A stretch of DNA of 64,000 nucleotides from Halorussus halophilus (GTDB lineage: Archaea; Halobacteriota; Halobacteria; Halobacteriales; Haladaptataceae): contig NZ_CP044523.1 of NCBI RefSeq assembly GCF_008831545.1, forward strand, positions 3,162,001 through 3,226,000. The letters run 5' to 3'. Shown piece by piece: positions 51,790-60,637 of the stretch. The position numbers and the translations under genes were made by a program. The notes beneath the pieces are model-generated. The model ran no database searches and had not been told where the DNA came from. It worked only from the letters and a program-made list of their open reading frames with translations. The stretch's first letter is position 1, and every line of letters starts with the position of its first letter.

Positions 51790-52009
51790 TTGTGCGGTCT
51801 GCGGGCCGGTAGTCGCACCAGCACACAGAAGACGAGAGAAATCTGGCCGCTCAGGCGGCCAGATTTTTCTCCGTCCGTTTTTTGGGCCAGATTTTTTCTC
51901 GGAGTAGTTCCGAGCGCCGAGAAGCGGCGTCTGCGTGAGCGAAGCGAACGCAGGCTTGGACGACGCGGTTTCTCTTCCAGCGCGTCGGAACTCGACGAGA
52001 ATAAGGTGG
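51790..52009 (+). repeat. Dispersed element D between mscS and cydB
   Basis: The 284-bp gap 51727-52010 holds no gene. It contains GGTAGTCGCACCAGCACACA, a perfect 12-bp stem (51839-51850 with 51855-51866), TTTTTTGGGCCAGATTTTTT, several hairpins, and AATAAGGTGG near 52001. The first two parts match element B at 22.6 kb closely. Confidence 0.75.
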
Positions 52010-52010
52010 T

Positions 52011-52967
52011 TTAATAGGCTTCTTCAGGGTCTATCGGGCCGCTAAACGCCGAGTACAGCACGACGAAGTAGGTCAGCACGAGCGGCAACAGCAGCGCCGC
52101 CGAACCGGTCAGCAATTCGATAGACGGCGACCCGACGGCGGCCTCAGCGACCGTCAGCCCTCGTACGGGTTCCACGACGGGATACATGAGCGTGCCGACG
52201 AGCGCGACGAACGACCCGGTCATGCCCCCTGCCGTGACGAAGGAGACGTAGCGATACCCCTGCTTCGTGGCGAGGACGTATCCGACTCCCGAGGCAACCG
52301 TCAGCGCGACGAGTGCCGCGCTCGTCACGTCGTAGGAGACACGGGAGGCGAGCAGAACGAGCGTCACCACCGCGAACGCGAGAAACGCGAGCGTTGCTTT
52401 CGGCCCGTATGCGACCATCTCTTCGCGTAGTTCGCCACGCAGTTTGAGGCCGAGGAACGCCGCACCAGACGCAATCGTCATGCAGACGACTGCGAGGCCG
52501 ACGACGAGCGAGGTGAGCGTCGGCCCCGCCGTGCCCAACAGCCAGTTCGCGGCGAAGACGCCGAGCAGGAAGGGCGCGCCGACGCTCCCGACGACGAAGG
52601 CTCGGCCCCACCAGCGTTGCCACGACTCGTCGTGGCGCTGTTCGTAGAACTCTGGGGCAAGACCGCGGAGGATGAGCGTCCCGAGGACGCCGAACAGGAG
52701 CAAGTAGTGGCGACTGAACAGCGCGGCGTACACCGGCGGGAACGCCGCGAATAGTGCACCGCCGAAGACGACCAGCCACACTTCGTTACCGTCCCAGAAC
52801 GGCCCGATTGCGGCCAGCAGTCGTTCTTTCTCTTCTGGGTCGCCCCTCGTCGCGAAGAGCGCGCCGACCCCGAAGTCGAAGCCGTCCAGAAACAGGAAGA
52901 CGGCGAGGAAGGCGAACACGACAGCGAACCAGAGCGTCGGCAAGTCGAAGTTCGATAGTTCAATCAT
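52011..52967 (-). CDS. cydB: Cytochrome bd-type ubiquinol oxidase subunit II
   Basis: The 318-residue integral membrane protein has about eight helices and the CydB blocks FDFGVGALF, GPFWDGNEVWLV and AFPPVYAALFSRHYL. CydB partners CydA in the terminal oxidase that reduces oxygen to water without proton pumping. It overlaps cydA by 8 bp. Confidence 0.94.
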   Translation of the reverse strand: MIELSNFDLPTLWFAVVFAFLAVFLFLDGFDFGVGALFATRGDPEEKERLLAAIGPFWDGNEVWLVVFGGALFAAFPPVYAALFSRHYLLLFGVLGTLILRGLAPEFYEQRHDESWQRWWGRAFVVGSVGAPFLLGVFAANWLLGTAGPTLTSLVVGLAVVCMTIASGAAFLGLKLRGELREEMVAYGPKATLAFLAFAVVTLVLLASRVSYDVTSAALVALTVASGVGYVLATKQGYRYVSFVTAGGMTGSFVALVGTLMYPVVEPVRGLTVAEAAVGSPSIELLTGSAALLLPLVLTYFVVLYSAFSGPIDPEEAY

Positions 52968-54402
52968 CCGCTGGCACCTCCCGCGTAGGTGTCGGCGACT
53001 CGGGGTCGCGTGGTTGGTCGTAGTCGTCCGGAACCGGTCCTGCTGGTCCCGTCCGAATGATGCGAGCGACGACGTAGCTGTAGACGGAAAGTAGGGCGAA
53101 GTAGACGACCGCGAATCCGACGAGGGTGGCGAGTGCCTCCGTCGAACCGAGGTTCTGGGAGACGCTATCGCTCGTCTTCATCACGCCCTGAATCACCCAC
53201 GGTTGGCGGCCGACTTCGGTGACTATCCAACCGAGTTCGACCCCCAGAATTCCGAGCAGCGACGAGGCCATGAGCGCCTTGTGGAGCAGGTGGTCCTCCA
53301 GCAGTTCGCCCGTCCGCCAGCGGTACGCCGCCCAGAACGCGAGCGCGATGAACCAGAAGCCGAGCGCGACCATCGCCCGGAACGACCAGAAGACGACGGC
53401 GACCGGGGGCGAACTCTCGAACTCGTTCAGGCCCGTGATTTCGGCGGACGGGTCCCCGCCGCTAGCGAGCCACGAGGCTCCGCCTGGGATGCCGATGCCG
53501 AAGATGTCCTTCGCGCGCGGGTTCGTCAGGTCCTCGACGCTGGTCGGGAACGCGATGATGTACTCGGGAACGTAGCTATCGGTCTCCCAGACAGCCTCCA
53601 TCGCGGCGAACTTCTGTGGCTGTGTCTCGGCAACGTGGCGACCGTAGGCGTCACCGTGAATCGCTTGGAACGGCGCGCTGATGACCAGCGCGACGATGGC
53701 GACTTTGAGGGTGGTCTGCCAGAATGTTGCGTCGAGATTCCCCGTATCGACGACGTTCAGGTGTCGCCGACGGTAGAGGTGGTACGCCGCCACGCCAGCC
53801 ATGAACAGCGCCACGGAGAGGACGGCGGCGTTCTGCATGTGGACGAACATCCACGGAAACCGGGGGTTGGCGTAGGCCGCCACGGGGTCGGTCAGCAGGA
53901 CGACCGGGTGGCCGTTTTTCGTCGCCATCTCGAACCCACGGGGCGTCTGCATCCACGAGTTGGCGACCAGAATCCAGACCGCAGAGAGCCACGTTCCGAG
54001 ACCGACCATGACGCTCGACAGGAAGTAGAGGCGGTCGGAGACGCGTTCGCGCCCGAAGACGAACACGCCGAGGAACGTCGCTTCGAGGAAGAACGCCATC
54101 ATGCCCTCGGCGGCGAGGGGGCCACCGAACAGCGCGCCCGCCGTCTCGGAGAACGCCGCGAAGTTCGTCCCGAACTCGAATTCGAGGACGAGTCCGGTGA
54201 CGGTACCGACCGCGAAACTCACCGCGAAAATCTTCGTCCAGAACCGACGGAGTCGCTCGTAGAGCACTTCGCCGGTCCGAATCTCTTTCCACGTGAAGTA
54301 GACGAGGAAGGGCGCGAGTCCCATACTCATGACGGGGAAGACGATGTGGACGATGGTCGTCAGCGCGAACTGAAGTCGGCTAGCGACGACGGGGTCTACC
54401 AT
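52960..54402 (-). CDS. cydA: Cytochrome bd-type ubiquinol oxidase subunit I
   Basis: The 480-residue protein has about nine helices. The N terminus VASRLQFALTTIVHIVFPVMSMG carries the His ligand of heme b595, and the quinol-binding Q loop lies around residues 245-310. GRQPWVIQGVMKTSDSVS (about 397-414) is also a diagnostic block. It forms the heme-bearing subunit of the oxidase. ATG 54402 (MVDPVVAS) is preferred to an ATG 48 codons upstream. The C terminus is rich in Asp/Pro. Confidence 0.95.
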   Translation of the reverse strand: MVDPVVASRLQFALTTIVHIVFPVMSMGLAPFLVYFTWKEIRTGEVLYERLRRFWTKIFAVSFAVGTVTGLVLEFEFGTNFAAFSETAGALFGGPLAAEGMMAFFLEATFLGVFVFGRERVSDRLYFLSSVMVGLGTWLSAVWILVANSWMQTPRGFEMATKNGHPVVLLTDPVAAYANPRFPWMFVHMQNAAVLSVALFMAGVAAYHLYRRRHLNVVDTGNLDATFWQTTLKVAIVALVISAPFQAIHGDAYGRHVAETQPQKFAAMEAVWETDSYVPEYIIAFPTSVEDLTNPRAKDIFGIGIPGGASWLASGGDPSAEITGLNEFESSPPVAVVFWSFRAMVALGFWFIALAFWAAYRWRTGELLEDHLLHKALMASSLLGILGVELGWIVTEVGRQPWVIQGVMKTSDSVSQNLGSTEALATLVGFAVVYFALLSVYSYVVARIIRTGPAGPVPDDYDQPRDPESPTPTREVPADD

Positions 54403-54596
54403 CCGACCACCGCGAAGTTTGCTCCGCTCGATTGGCTGGGAACCATCACAGGCGGAGCTACGAATCGAGCGACTATCAGGGGGAAGCCGATTCTCAACTG
54501 ATGAGAATCTACCAGTCGAGAAGTGCGACAGACCGACACACGGCACTCTCGTCTGACGAACGCTTAAGTACCCGGACCCTGTCAGTTATTGGCAAG

Positions 54597-55007
54597 ATGG
54601 GCAACAAGAACAAGACGATCTCCTTCCGCGTCAACGAGGACTCCTTCGAGACGCTCCGGGAGATCGCCGAGGAGCGCGATATCTCGCTCTCGGCAGTGTT
54701 CCGCGACTACGTAGACTTGCTCGTCTCCCACGACGGTCGCGTGAAGGTCGTCCCCGAGGCGGAACTCGGCGAAGGCGTCGAGACCGACGAGTTCCCGCCG
54801 AAAGTCGAGGTGCCCAAGAGCTTCATCCGCGAACACGAGCGACTGGAGTTAGAAGCAGACCACCTCCGCGAACAGTTACAGGAGTACAAGCAGTTCGCCA
54901 GCCACCTCCAAGAGAAGTTAGAGCAAGAGGACGACGTAGAGGAAGTCATCCAGTTAGAGGAACTGGACGAAGAGTTAGACACGGACGAGACGTATCGGAT
55001 TGGGTAG
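54597..55007 (+). CDS. Ribbon-helix-helix protein with C-terminal coiled coil
   Basis: The 136-residue protein has an N-terminal CopG/Arc-type RHH (KTISFRVNEDSFETLREIAEERDISLSAVFRDYV, about 5-38). A linker with a conserved VPKSFIREHERLELE block follows, then a coiled coil (about 80-125, LREQLQEYKQFASHLQEKLEQ) and an acidic end. Both halves suggest DNA binding plus dimerisation. A CTTAAGTA TATA-like box lies about 34 bp upstream. It is divergent from cydA. The targets are unknown. Confidence 0.82.
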   Translation: MGNKNKTISFRVNEDSFETLREIAEERDISLSAVFRDYVDLLVSHDGRVKVVPEAELGEGVETDEFPPKVEVPKSFIREHERLELEADHLREQLQEYKQFASHLQEKLEQEDDVEEVIQLEELDEELDTDETYRIG

Positions 55008-55110
55008 TGCTTCTGAGTGGTCTCTCCCTACGGTAGTACCACGGTTTCGTTATATAGAATCGACCTCGAAACCGAGTTGCCTGTTTTGCTACGTTCGTGG
55101 TGGGAATTGT

Positions 55111-55515
55111 TCATTCCACTTCCTTGTGTTGGGCATGTTCGACCCATTCGTCGAGTGCAGCATCACCGGTGAACCGGATGGTTCCTTGTCGCGGGTCGTA
55201 CTCGATTACTTCTGCGTCTTCCAGTTTCGGCAATAAGGAGTGATGGAGTTCGATTCGGACGTTCTCCCGGTTGACCTGAATGTCCGTTTCTTTTCCTGCC
55301 ACTTTGTACTTGCTTACGCCTTTCACAGCGTCCTCGATTTCGGCGACCTCTCCGTCCATCGTAGACAGATAGTACAGAAGATAGCGACAATGTGCGTTAC
55401 TCAGCAGGCTAAAGACCGTATCGAGGTTGTCGGTTACGTTTGCAGAGCGATTTACCACCTTGTCACCCACCCATGTTAATTCCCGAGTGTCTTCCGAGAA
55501 ACCATCGTCAGACAT
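55111..55515 (-). CDS. DUF7344-type winged-helix protein
   Basis: The 134-residue protein has VFSLLSNAHCRYLLYYLSTMDGEVAEIEDAV (about 33-63), then IELHHSLLPKLEDAEVIEYDPRQGTIRF, the pattern of the small haloarchaeal HTH domain that resembles DUF7344. It is probably a transcriptional regulator. The gene lies in a lower-GC region with other accessory genes and its stop is convergent with the RHH gene. Confidence 0.75.
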   Translation of the reverse strand: MSDDGFSEDTRELTWVGDKVVNRSANVTDNLDTVFSLLSNAHCRYLLYYLSTMDGEVAEIEDAVKGVSKYKVAGKETDIQVNRENVRIELHHSLLPKLEDAEVIEYDPRQGTIRFTGDAALDEWVEHAQHKEVE

Positions 55516-55842
55516 CTGTCTATGTTTCTACTATCCATCAACTAAACCTTGGTGCCTAAACACTTAGGCCCCCCGTCAACGGGACGACGAGAGCCACCCG
55601 GCAGTCGGTAACTTCGTTACACGACTACGACAGAGCCGACACTCCTACCGGTCGTTTTCTCTCATTGTCGCTCCACCAGGTACGGACAGATACCACTGTT
55701 GTCTCTGACGGGGTAGTAGCGGGGTTGAATCGATACGTACACGCGCTAATGCTCTCAGCAATGTCAGTCTCGACGGTGAATACAGAACTCGTACCACCGG
55801 CTAGTGAGAAACAGAAACAGAAACAGAAAGAAAACCAGAAAT
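55516..55842. other. Non-coding accessory stretch with a short hexamer repeat
   Basis: No gene is supported in these 327 bp. Three tandem GAAACA units (55808-55825) lie near the right end, and CCTAAACACTTAGG is an imperfect palindrome near 55553. A frame on the minus strand with VFTVETDIAESISACTYRF could be a gene remnant but has no start. Confidence 0.5.
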
Positions 55843-56298
55843 CTATCCGGAGAGATTCTGCTTCTTCCGACTCGCTTCCTGTTGAGCTTCGCGATTGCCA
55901 TCGACTTCGGCGAGTTCTTCGACTGCTTCGAGGGTCCGCACCGAGTCGTCGAGGAACGACAGCACGTCGCCCTCGTAAGCGTACACCATGTAGTCGTCGC
56001 TCATCACGTCCACGATGGCCTGGGGGCCGAGACCACCCTCTCGCAGTTCGAGCAGGTACTGCATGAACTTCTTCTCCGGGCAACCACAGTACGGATTGGA
56101 CTCACAGTTGCAGTCCAGAAAGTCCTCGGCGAAGTCCAGCACCCGCTCTTGGGTCGCGTCGTCCAGTTGCGCGAGGTTGTTCCCCTGAAACAGCAGGTCG
56201 AGCGTCGCGCCCTTGAACGCGCCCTTCGGGATGTTCGTCTCCAACTGAGAGCCGATTTGCCGATGGTTCTTGACGTAGATTTTGTCCGTGATAGCCAC
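55843..56298 (-). CDS. Conserved haloarchaeal protein with cysteine cluster, 151 aa
   Basis: From GTG 56298 the protein begins VAITDKIYVKNHRQIGSQLE and has LETNIPKGAFKGATLDLLFQG, the cluster FLDCNCESNPYCGCPEKKF (four Cys, about 65-75), and GLGPQAIVDVMSDDYMVYAYEGDVLSFLDDSVR. The pattern is recognised from a widely conserved haloarchaeal family, which I associate with DUF5814. No function is established. The cysteines could bind metal or Fe-S. The C-terminal end (RKKQNLSG) touches a hexamer repeat. Confidence 0.7.
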   Translation of the reverse strand: MAITDKIYVKNHRQIGSQLETNIPKGAFKGATLDLLFQGNNLAQLDDATQERVLDFAEDFLDCNCESNPYCGCPEKKFMQYLLELREGGLGPQAIVDVMSDDYMVYAYEGDVLSFLDDSVRTLEAVEELAEVDGNREAQQEASRKKQNLSG

Positions 56299-56525
56299 TG
56301 TTGAGCGTCGGTAGGGGCGGTCCGCTGAAAAGCGTGTCGTCGCTCGCGTCGGGGTCGGTCGCAGAAACGAGATGGGAACTCGTCCCAAACCCCCTCGTTT
56401 CCAGTGCAGAGACCTCGTCAAAAACCCACTTATTGGCAGAATTGAATCCCCTATGCGCAATTTAGAGCGTGTATCTTGCAACGGAAATCCTTTCGGCTGG
56501 GTGAGAGACTGTTACTGAAACGCCA

Positions 56526-56747
56526 TCAGCCTACATAGTAGAAAAACACAAACGCGAGAATCAGACCCGAAACTGTCGCAATGAACAGTGCTTCTAACAA
56601 CGAAAGTGCCACTCCTGCTACAGCGAGTAGCCCTACAATGAGCGTTCCAATGAGGACTCCGACACCAATGATGTGCTTTGCGACCTCAAACTCGAACTCG
56701 TCGGTGATTGGCAACGTGGTACTCCAGTCTACACGAGTACCAATCAA
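56526..56747 (-). CDS. Small two-span membrane protein, 73 aa
   Basis: The protein starts MIGTRVDWSTTLPITDEF and has two hydrophobic segments (about 27-47 and 51-72), ending VFFYYVG. The gene lies in a low-GC stretch between the DUF5814-like gene and tRNA-His. No family is recognised. Confidence 0.55.
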   Translation of the reverse strand: MIGTRVDWSTTLPITDEFEFEVAKHIIGVGVLIGTLIVGLLAVAGVALSLLEALFIATVSGLILAFVFFYYVG

Positions 56748-56900
56748 TTTACCGACTGTTAAGTCCGCACCACGGATTGCTCACACCACCCCCTGTCAGG
56801 CCTGAACGATTCAACAGAACCAATCCAGACTGTCACGCAGACACACCGAGCGAGTGAGTCGTAACGTATTTTAATTCCAAGGAACTACCATCAGTTGCGT

Positions 56901-56974
56901 GTCCGGGTTGGGGTAGTGGACTATCCTTCAGCCTTGTGGAGGCTGAGACGCGGGTTCGATTCTCGCACCTGGAC
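56901..56974 (+). tRNA. tRNA-His (GTG)
   Basis: The acceptor stem TCCGGGT (56902-56908) pairs with ACCTGGA, and the encoded G at 56901 pairs with C73 at 56974, which is the special -1 nucleotide of tRNA-His. The anticodon arm CAGCC-TTGTGGA-GGCTG has anticodon GTG. The T arm is GCGGG-TTCGATT-CTCGC. CCA is not encoded, as expected in haloarchaea. A TATTTTAATTCC box is about 35 bp upstream. There is no intron. Confidence 0.95.
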
Positions 56975-56987
56975 CTACCATTCTTGG

Positions 56988-57011
56988 AAAATCGTTCAAA
57001 ACGAACGGTTT
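56988..57011. terminator. Hairpin between tRNA-His and the HNH gene
   Basis: AAAATCGTTC and GAACGGTTTT form a 10-bp stem (one G-U pair) around AAAA, between the tRNA 3' end and the convergent HNH stop (57024). The A/T flanks on both sides fit a bidirectional terminator. Confidence 0.5.
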
Positions 57012-57023
57012 TGGTTTATGGAT

Positions 57024-57881
57024 TCACTTTTCGATGAGTGTTCGGAGTTTTTCCGGCGGTATCTTCTCGAACTCGGCTTTCCGATGACAACTCGGACAGA
57101 GACAAGCGACGTTGTCGAGGAAGTGAGCGTCTTCGCGGGTGTGGTGGTCTGAATCGATGAACCACCGTACGGGGATGATGTGGTGGACGTCTGGATGACG
57201 ACCGAGTTCTTCTCGCGTAATGCCACAGACGACACATTCGTCCTCGTCGCGCTTGCGCGCTTTCTTTCGGGTTTCGTTCCAGCCTGTGCCGTAAGCGCCG
57301 TTCCCCCCGCCGTTCCAGTTTGGATGTCCTGAACCAGTGAATGCCTCGGAGAGCCATGTTTTTCGGCAGGGTTCGCTACAGACGGTGGTGTCTCCGATGT
57401 TGCTGGGGTATCGTTCGACAGTGTCGCCACAGACGTCACATTCGACTATCTGCTTTCCTCCGTTCCATCGAGGATTCTTTTCCCCGACGATCTCTGGTGG
57501 GGTCTGCCAGGATTCGTTCTGGACACAGTCGGGACAGTACAGGCCGCGTTTGCTTGAAGAGTAGTATTCGAATTCACTCTCACAGATTTTGCAGGTTCCA
57601 GTGGTCTTTCCACGTCGGTAGTTTGAGTTGGTCGTTCCTGAGTGAGTTCGGGTGGTTTTTCGACGCTTGTCGTTTGAGGTGGTCGTTCCCGATTGAAAGT
57701 CGCTCTTCCGACAGCACGAACGAGAGCAGAACCGTTTCGCGTAATCGACGTAGAATTCGTTCGTGCAGTAATCACACTCTTGGGTCAGAAGTTGTCCGCC
57801 GTGTCGTTCGGAAAAATGGATTTTGAGATTCTGCTCTGTTTCGAATCCGCGCTCGCATGTCGGGCAGACGTGAGTGGTCAT
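57024..57881 (-). CDS. HNH endonuclease with N-terminal zinc finger
   Basis: The 285-residue protein starts with a C2H2 finger (HVCPTCERGFETEQNLKIHF, about 4-23). Several further CX2C pairs follow (CDYC, CKICESEF, CPDC, CDVCGD), then a C-terminal HNH nuclease: CVVCG, DVHHIIPVRW and ACLCPSCHRKAE (about 208-272). The middle has duplicated SGTTTSNDKRRKTT / SGTTNSNYRRGKTT. This finger-plus-HNH design is that of mobile (homing-like) nucleases of haloarchaea and their viruses. It lies 50 bp from tRNA-His and beside the trailer end of the CRISPR array. Confidence 0.85.
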   Translation of the reverse strand: MTTHVCPTCERGFETEQNLKIHFSERHGGQLLTQECDYCTNEFYVDYAKRFCSRSCCRKSDFQSGTTTSNDKRRKTTRTHSGTTNSNYRRGKTTGTCKICESEFEYYSSSKRGLYCPDCVQNESWQTPPEIVGEKNPRWNGGKQIVECDVCGDTVERYPSNIGDTTVCSEPCRKTWLSEAFTGSGHPNWNGGGNGAYGTGWNETRKKARKRDEDECVVCGITREELGRHPDVHHIIPVRWFIDSDHHTREDAHFLDNVACLCPSCHRKAEFEKIPPEKLRTLIEK

Positions 57882-57992
57882 TCGCTGCCCTCACGTGTGG
57901 TCATCTGCGTGGTCGTTTCGCGTGCCTGTTCACCAGTCAACGAGTTGGAGTTGGTTGCTCGTTCGTTCATGGGGTCTCGCAGGCCCAATTGT

Positions 57993-58018
57993 GCGCGCCT
58001 GCACCCCTGCAGGCGCGC
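57993..58018 (-). terminator. Perfect 11-bp hairpin at the CRISPR trailer end
   Basis: GCGCGCCTGCA (57993-58003), loop CCCC, and TGCAGGCGCGC (58008-58018) form a perfect stem. Array transcription runs right to left (minus strand), so this hairpin lies just beyond the oldest repeat (58127) and may end the precursor crRNA. It could also end nothing more than the HNH leader region. Confidence 0.45.
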
Positions 58019-58126
58019 GTGAAAACTGCTGGGCGCGTGAGGCGAGGCTCACAGCGGTGGTTCAGACGTCTCTCTTCGTACTTACTTCTCAATAAACGAA
58101 TGCACAGACGAGCAGCAGTGACTCGA

Positions 58127-58163
58127 GTGTCGATGCCTTCTCAGTGTTTCTAGCTTCTGTGTC
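58127..58163 (-). repeat. Degenerate CRISPR repeat outside the array
   Basis: These 37 bp match the array repeat at 25 of 37 positions (GTGTCGATGCC at one end, TAGCTTCTGTGTC at the other). A 36-bp spacer-sized gap separates it from the first recognised repeat at 58200. It marks the old, decaying trailer end. Confidence 0.65.
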
Positions 58164-58199
58164 GTTCGCTTGAGAAATTGGGTTGCCAGATGAATCAGT

Positions 58200-60637
58200 G
58201 TTTCAATCCCGTTCTGGGTTTTCTTGCTTCTGCGACCACAACACCGGGAACATCCCCGCACACTCGAACGGGTTTCAATGCCGTAGTGGCTTTTCTGGCT
58301 TCTGCGACGTCCCGTTTACGTCGCCACGTCGCTCCAGAACAAGGTTTCAATGCCGTAGTGGCTTTTCTGGCTTCTGCGACGGTGTTTCTGGATTCCATGT
58401 GTCGTAAAGGTAGCAGAGTTTCAATGCCGTAGTGGCTTTTCTGGCTTCTGCGACATGGTCACGTCTTGCTCGAAGGTCGAGACGTACTGTTTCAATGCCG
58501 TAGTGGCTTTTCTGGCTTCTGCGACGGACGACGAGCGTCCCGGTGGGTGAATGTCATACGGTTTCAATGCCGTAGTGGCTTTTCTGGCTTCTGCGACCCA
58601 CTTGAAGACGACATCATAGATGGTGTCGATAAGTTTCAATGCCGTAGTGGCTTTTCTGGCTTCTGCGACTCGGTCGTACACCCACGGCCATGCAGTGACG
58701 ATTACAGTTTCAATGCCGTAGTGGCTTTTCTGGCTTCTGCGACATGTTGTAAATCACATCGTATATGTTGACCGAGAAGTTTCAATGCCGTAGTGGCTTT
58801 TCTGGCTTCTGCGACCCGCAAGGCCATGCTACCGAAGGCGTCGGCCACCCAGAGTTTCAATGCCGTAGTGGCTTTTCTGGCTTCTGCGACTCGACAGTAT
58901 GCTAATCTCGCTCGGCTCCTACGCTGTGTTTCAATGCCGTAGTGGCTTTTCTGGCTTCTGCGACGAGATGTTCGGCACCGTCGATTTGTACCCAATCGAG
59001 TTTCAATGCCGTAGTGGCTTTTCTGGCTTCTGCGACACTGCGTAATCTGCCGCCACCACATCCACGGCCAGCGTTTCAATGCCGTAGTGGCTTTTCTGGC
59101 TTCTGCGACCGTTCGACTACACGGACGGCGGCGCTCAGGAGTACCTGTTTCAATGCCGTAGTGGCTTTTCTGGCTTCTGCGACATTATCGGCACCGCGTT
59201 CACAGTGCTGTTTCTGCTGTTTCAATGCCGTAGTGGCTTTTCTGGCTTCTGCGACAGCCCCGACGTCACTGCTCGCGCGTGTTCTGCCTCTGTTTCAATG
59301 CCGTAGTGGCTTTTCTGGCTTCTGCGACCGGACATCACGAATCCTCCCAGCACTCTTGATGAAAGTTTCAATGCCGTAGTGGCTTTTCTGGCTTCTGCGA
59401 CGAGACGTTTTCGGGGACGTGTCCAGACTGCAACGGTTTCAATGCCGTAGTGGCTTTTCTGGCTTCTGCGACACGAGGTGATTAAACGGTGATTTACGGC
59501 GATATTTGTTTCAATGCCGTAGTGGCTTTTCTGGCTTCTGCGACGTCGCCGTTCTCCGAGACGGCCGTGATCGAGACGTACCGTTTCAATGCCGTAGTGG
59601 CTTTTCTGGCTTCTGCGACGTTCTCTCTCGTACCCTCATTTCGTACACGCTCGGCGAGTTTCAATGCCGTAGTGGCTTTTCTGGCTTCTGCGACGGCACG
59701 AACCAGCCACCCGCTCTCTCCAATCCCTGTTTCAATGCCGTAGTGGCTTTTCTGGCTTCTGCGACGGCACGAACCAGCCACCCGCTCTCTCCAATCCCTG
59801 TTTCAATGCCGTAGTGGCTTTTCTGGCTTCTGCGACGACCTTGATCCGGACCTTAATCCTGACCCCGACACTGTTTCAATGCCGTAGTGGCTTTTCTGGC
59901 TTCTGCGACCGTTACATTAGATTTCCGTGTCGGTACAGAATCTGTTTCAATGCCGTAGTGGCTTTTCTGGCTTCTGCGACGTAGTCGAGTATGCGGCCAC
60001 GGTGGGTGCGGTAGTCTTGTTTCAATGCCGTAGTGGCTTTTCTGGCTTCTGCGACGTAGTCGAGTATGCGGCCACGGTGGGTGCGGTAGTCTTGTTTCAA
60101 TGCCGTAGTGGCTTTTCTGGCTTCTGCGACACCGAGCGCGTCCAATCTTGATGGGCGTGAATTGAGTTTCAATGCCGTAGTGGCTTTTCTGGCTTCTGCG
60201 ACCGTGGGTGTCGCGTTCCAGCAAGGCGTCCGAAGCGTTTCAATGCCGTAGTGGCTTTTCTGGCTTCTGCGACCTCTGCTGGTTCGGTCGGGTCTTGCTT
60301 GGTCTGTTTCAATGCCGTAGTGGCTTTTCTGGCTTCTGCGACGAATGCTCGACCAGCGTCAGCGTATCTCCTTAGTCAAGTTTCAATGCCGTAGTGGCTT
60401 TTCTGGCTTCTGCGACGCAGGCGACGAAATGAGTCAAGCCGGACGCAAAGGCACGTTTCAATGCCGTAGTGGCTTTTCTGGCTTCTGCGACCGGAATCGA
60501 GGTCACCCGAACCGGCGAAGCGGCGGAGTTTCAATGCCGTAGTGGCTTTTCTGGCTTCTGCGACAGGCTTCACGAAGGATTTCGAGGAGGTCGTCTTTGC
60601 GTTTCAATGCCGTAGTGGCTTTTCTGGCTTCTGCGAC
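58200..60637 (-). CRISPR. CRISPR array, 34 repeats of 37 bp (type I-D)
   Basis: Repeats begin at 58200 and 58272 and then every 69-75 bp up to 60601; the repeat reads GTTTCAATGCC...CTGCGAC on the plus strand. Read on the minus strand, it starts GTCGCAG and ends ATTGAAAC, the usual archaeal repeat 3' end, so the transcript runs right to left with the 5' tag AUUGAAAC. Thirty-three repeats are identical; the one at 58200 is degenerate. There are 33 spacers of 32-38 bp. Two are duplicated in tandem: 59695-59728 equals 59766-59799, and 59981-60018 equals 60056-60093. Degeneracy at the left confirms the leader is on the right, next to csa3. The neighbouring cas6-cas10d genes make the system type I-D. 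Confidence 0.98.

Noticed and set aside
53203-54501. 432-codon plus-strand frame across cydA
   Set aside because: Antisense to CydA, with low-complexity Arg/Glu content and no motif.
55625-55803. Minus-strand frame containing VFTVETDIAESISACTYRFNP
   Set aside because: It looks somewhat protein-like but has no start codon in a sensible place, overlaps a hexamer repeat and cannot be joined to the neighbouring gene without a frameshift. A decayed gene is possible but not supported.
57882-58126. CRISPR leader at the left end of the array
   Set aside because: Repeat degeneracy is on this side, the repeat orientation (ATTGAAAC end) and csa3/cas6 are on the other, so this is the trailer.
58178-60573. 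Several open frames with repeated peptide SGFSGFCD or KATTALK
   Set aside because: They are translations of the CRISPR repeats in different frames, not genes.
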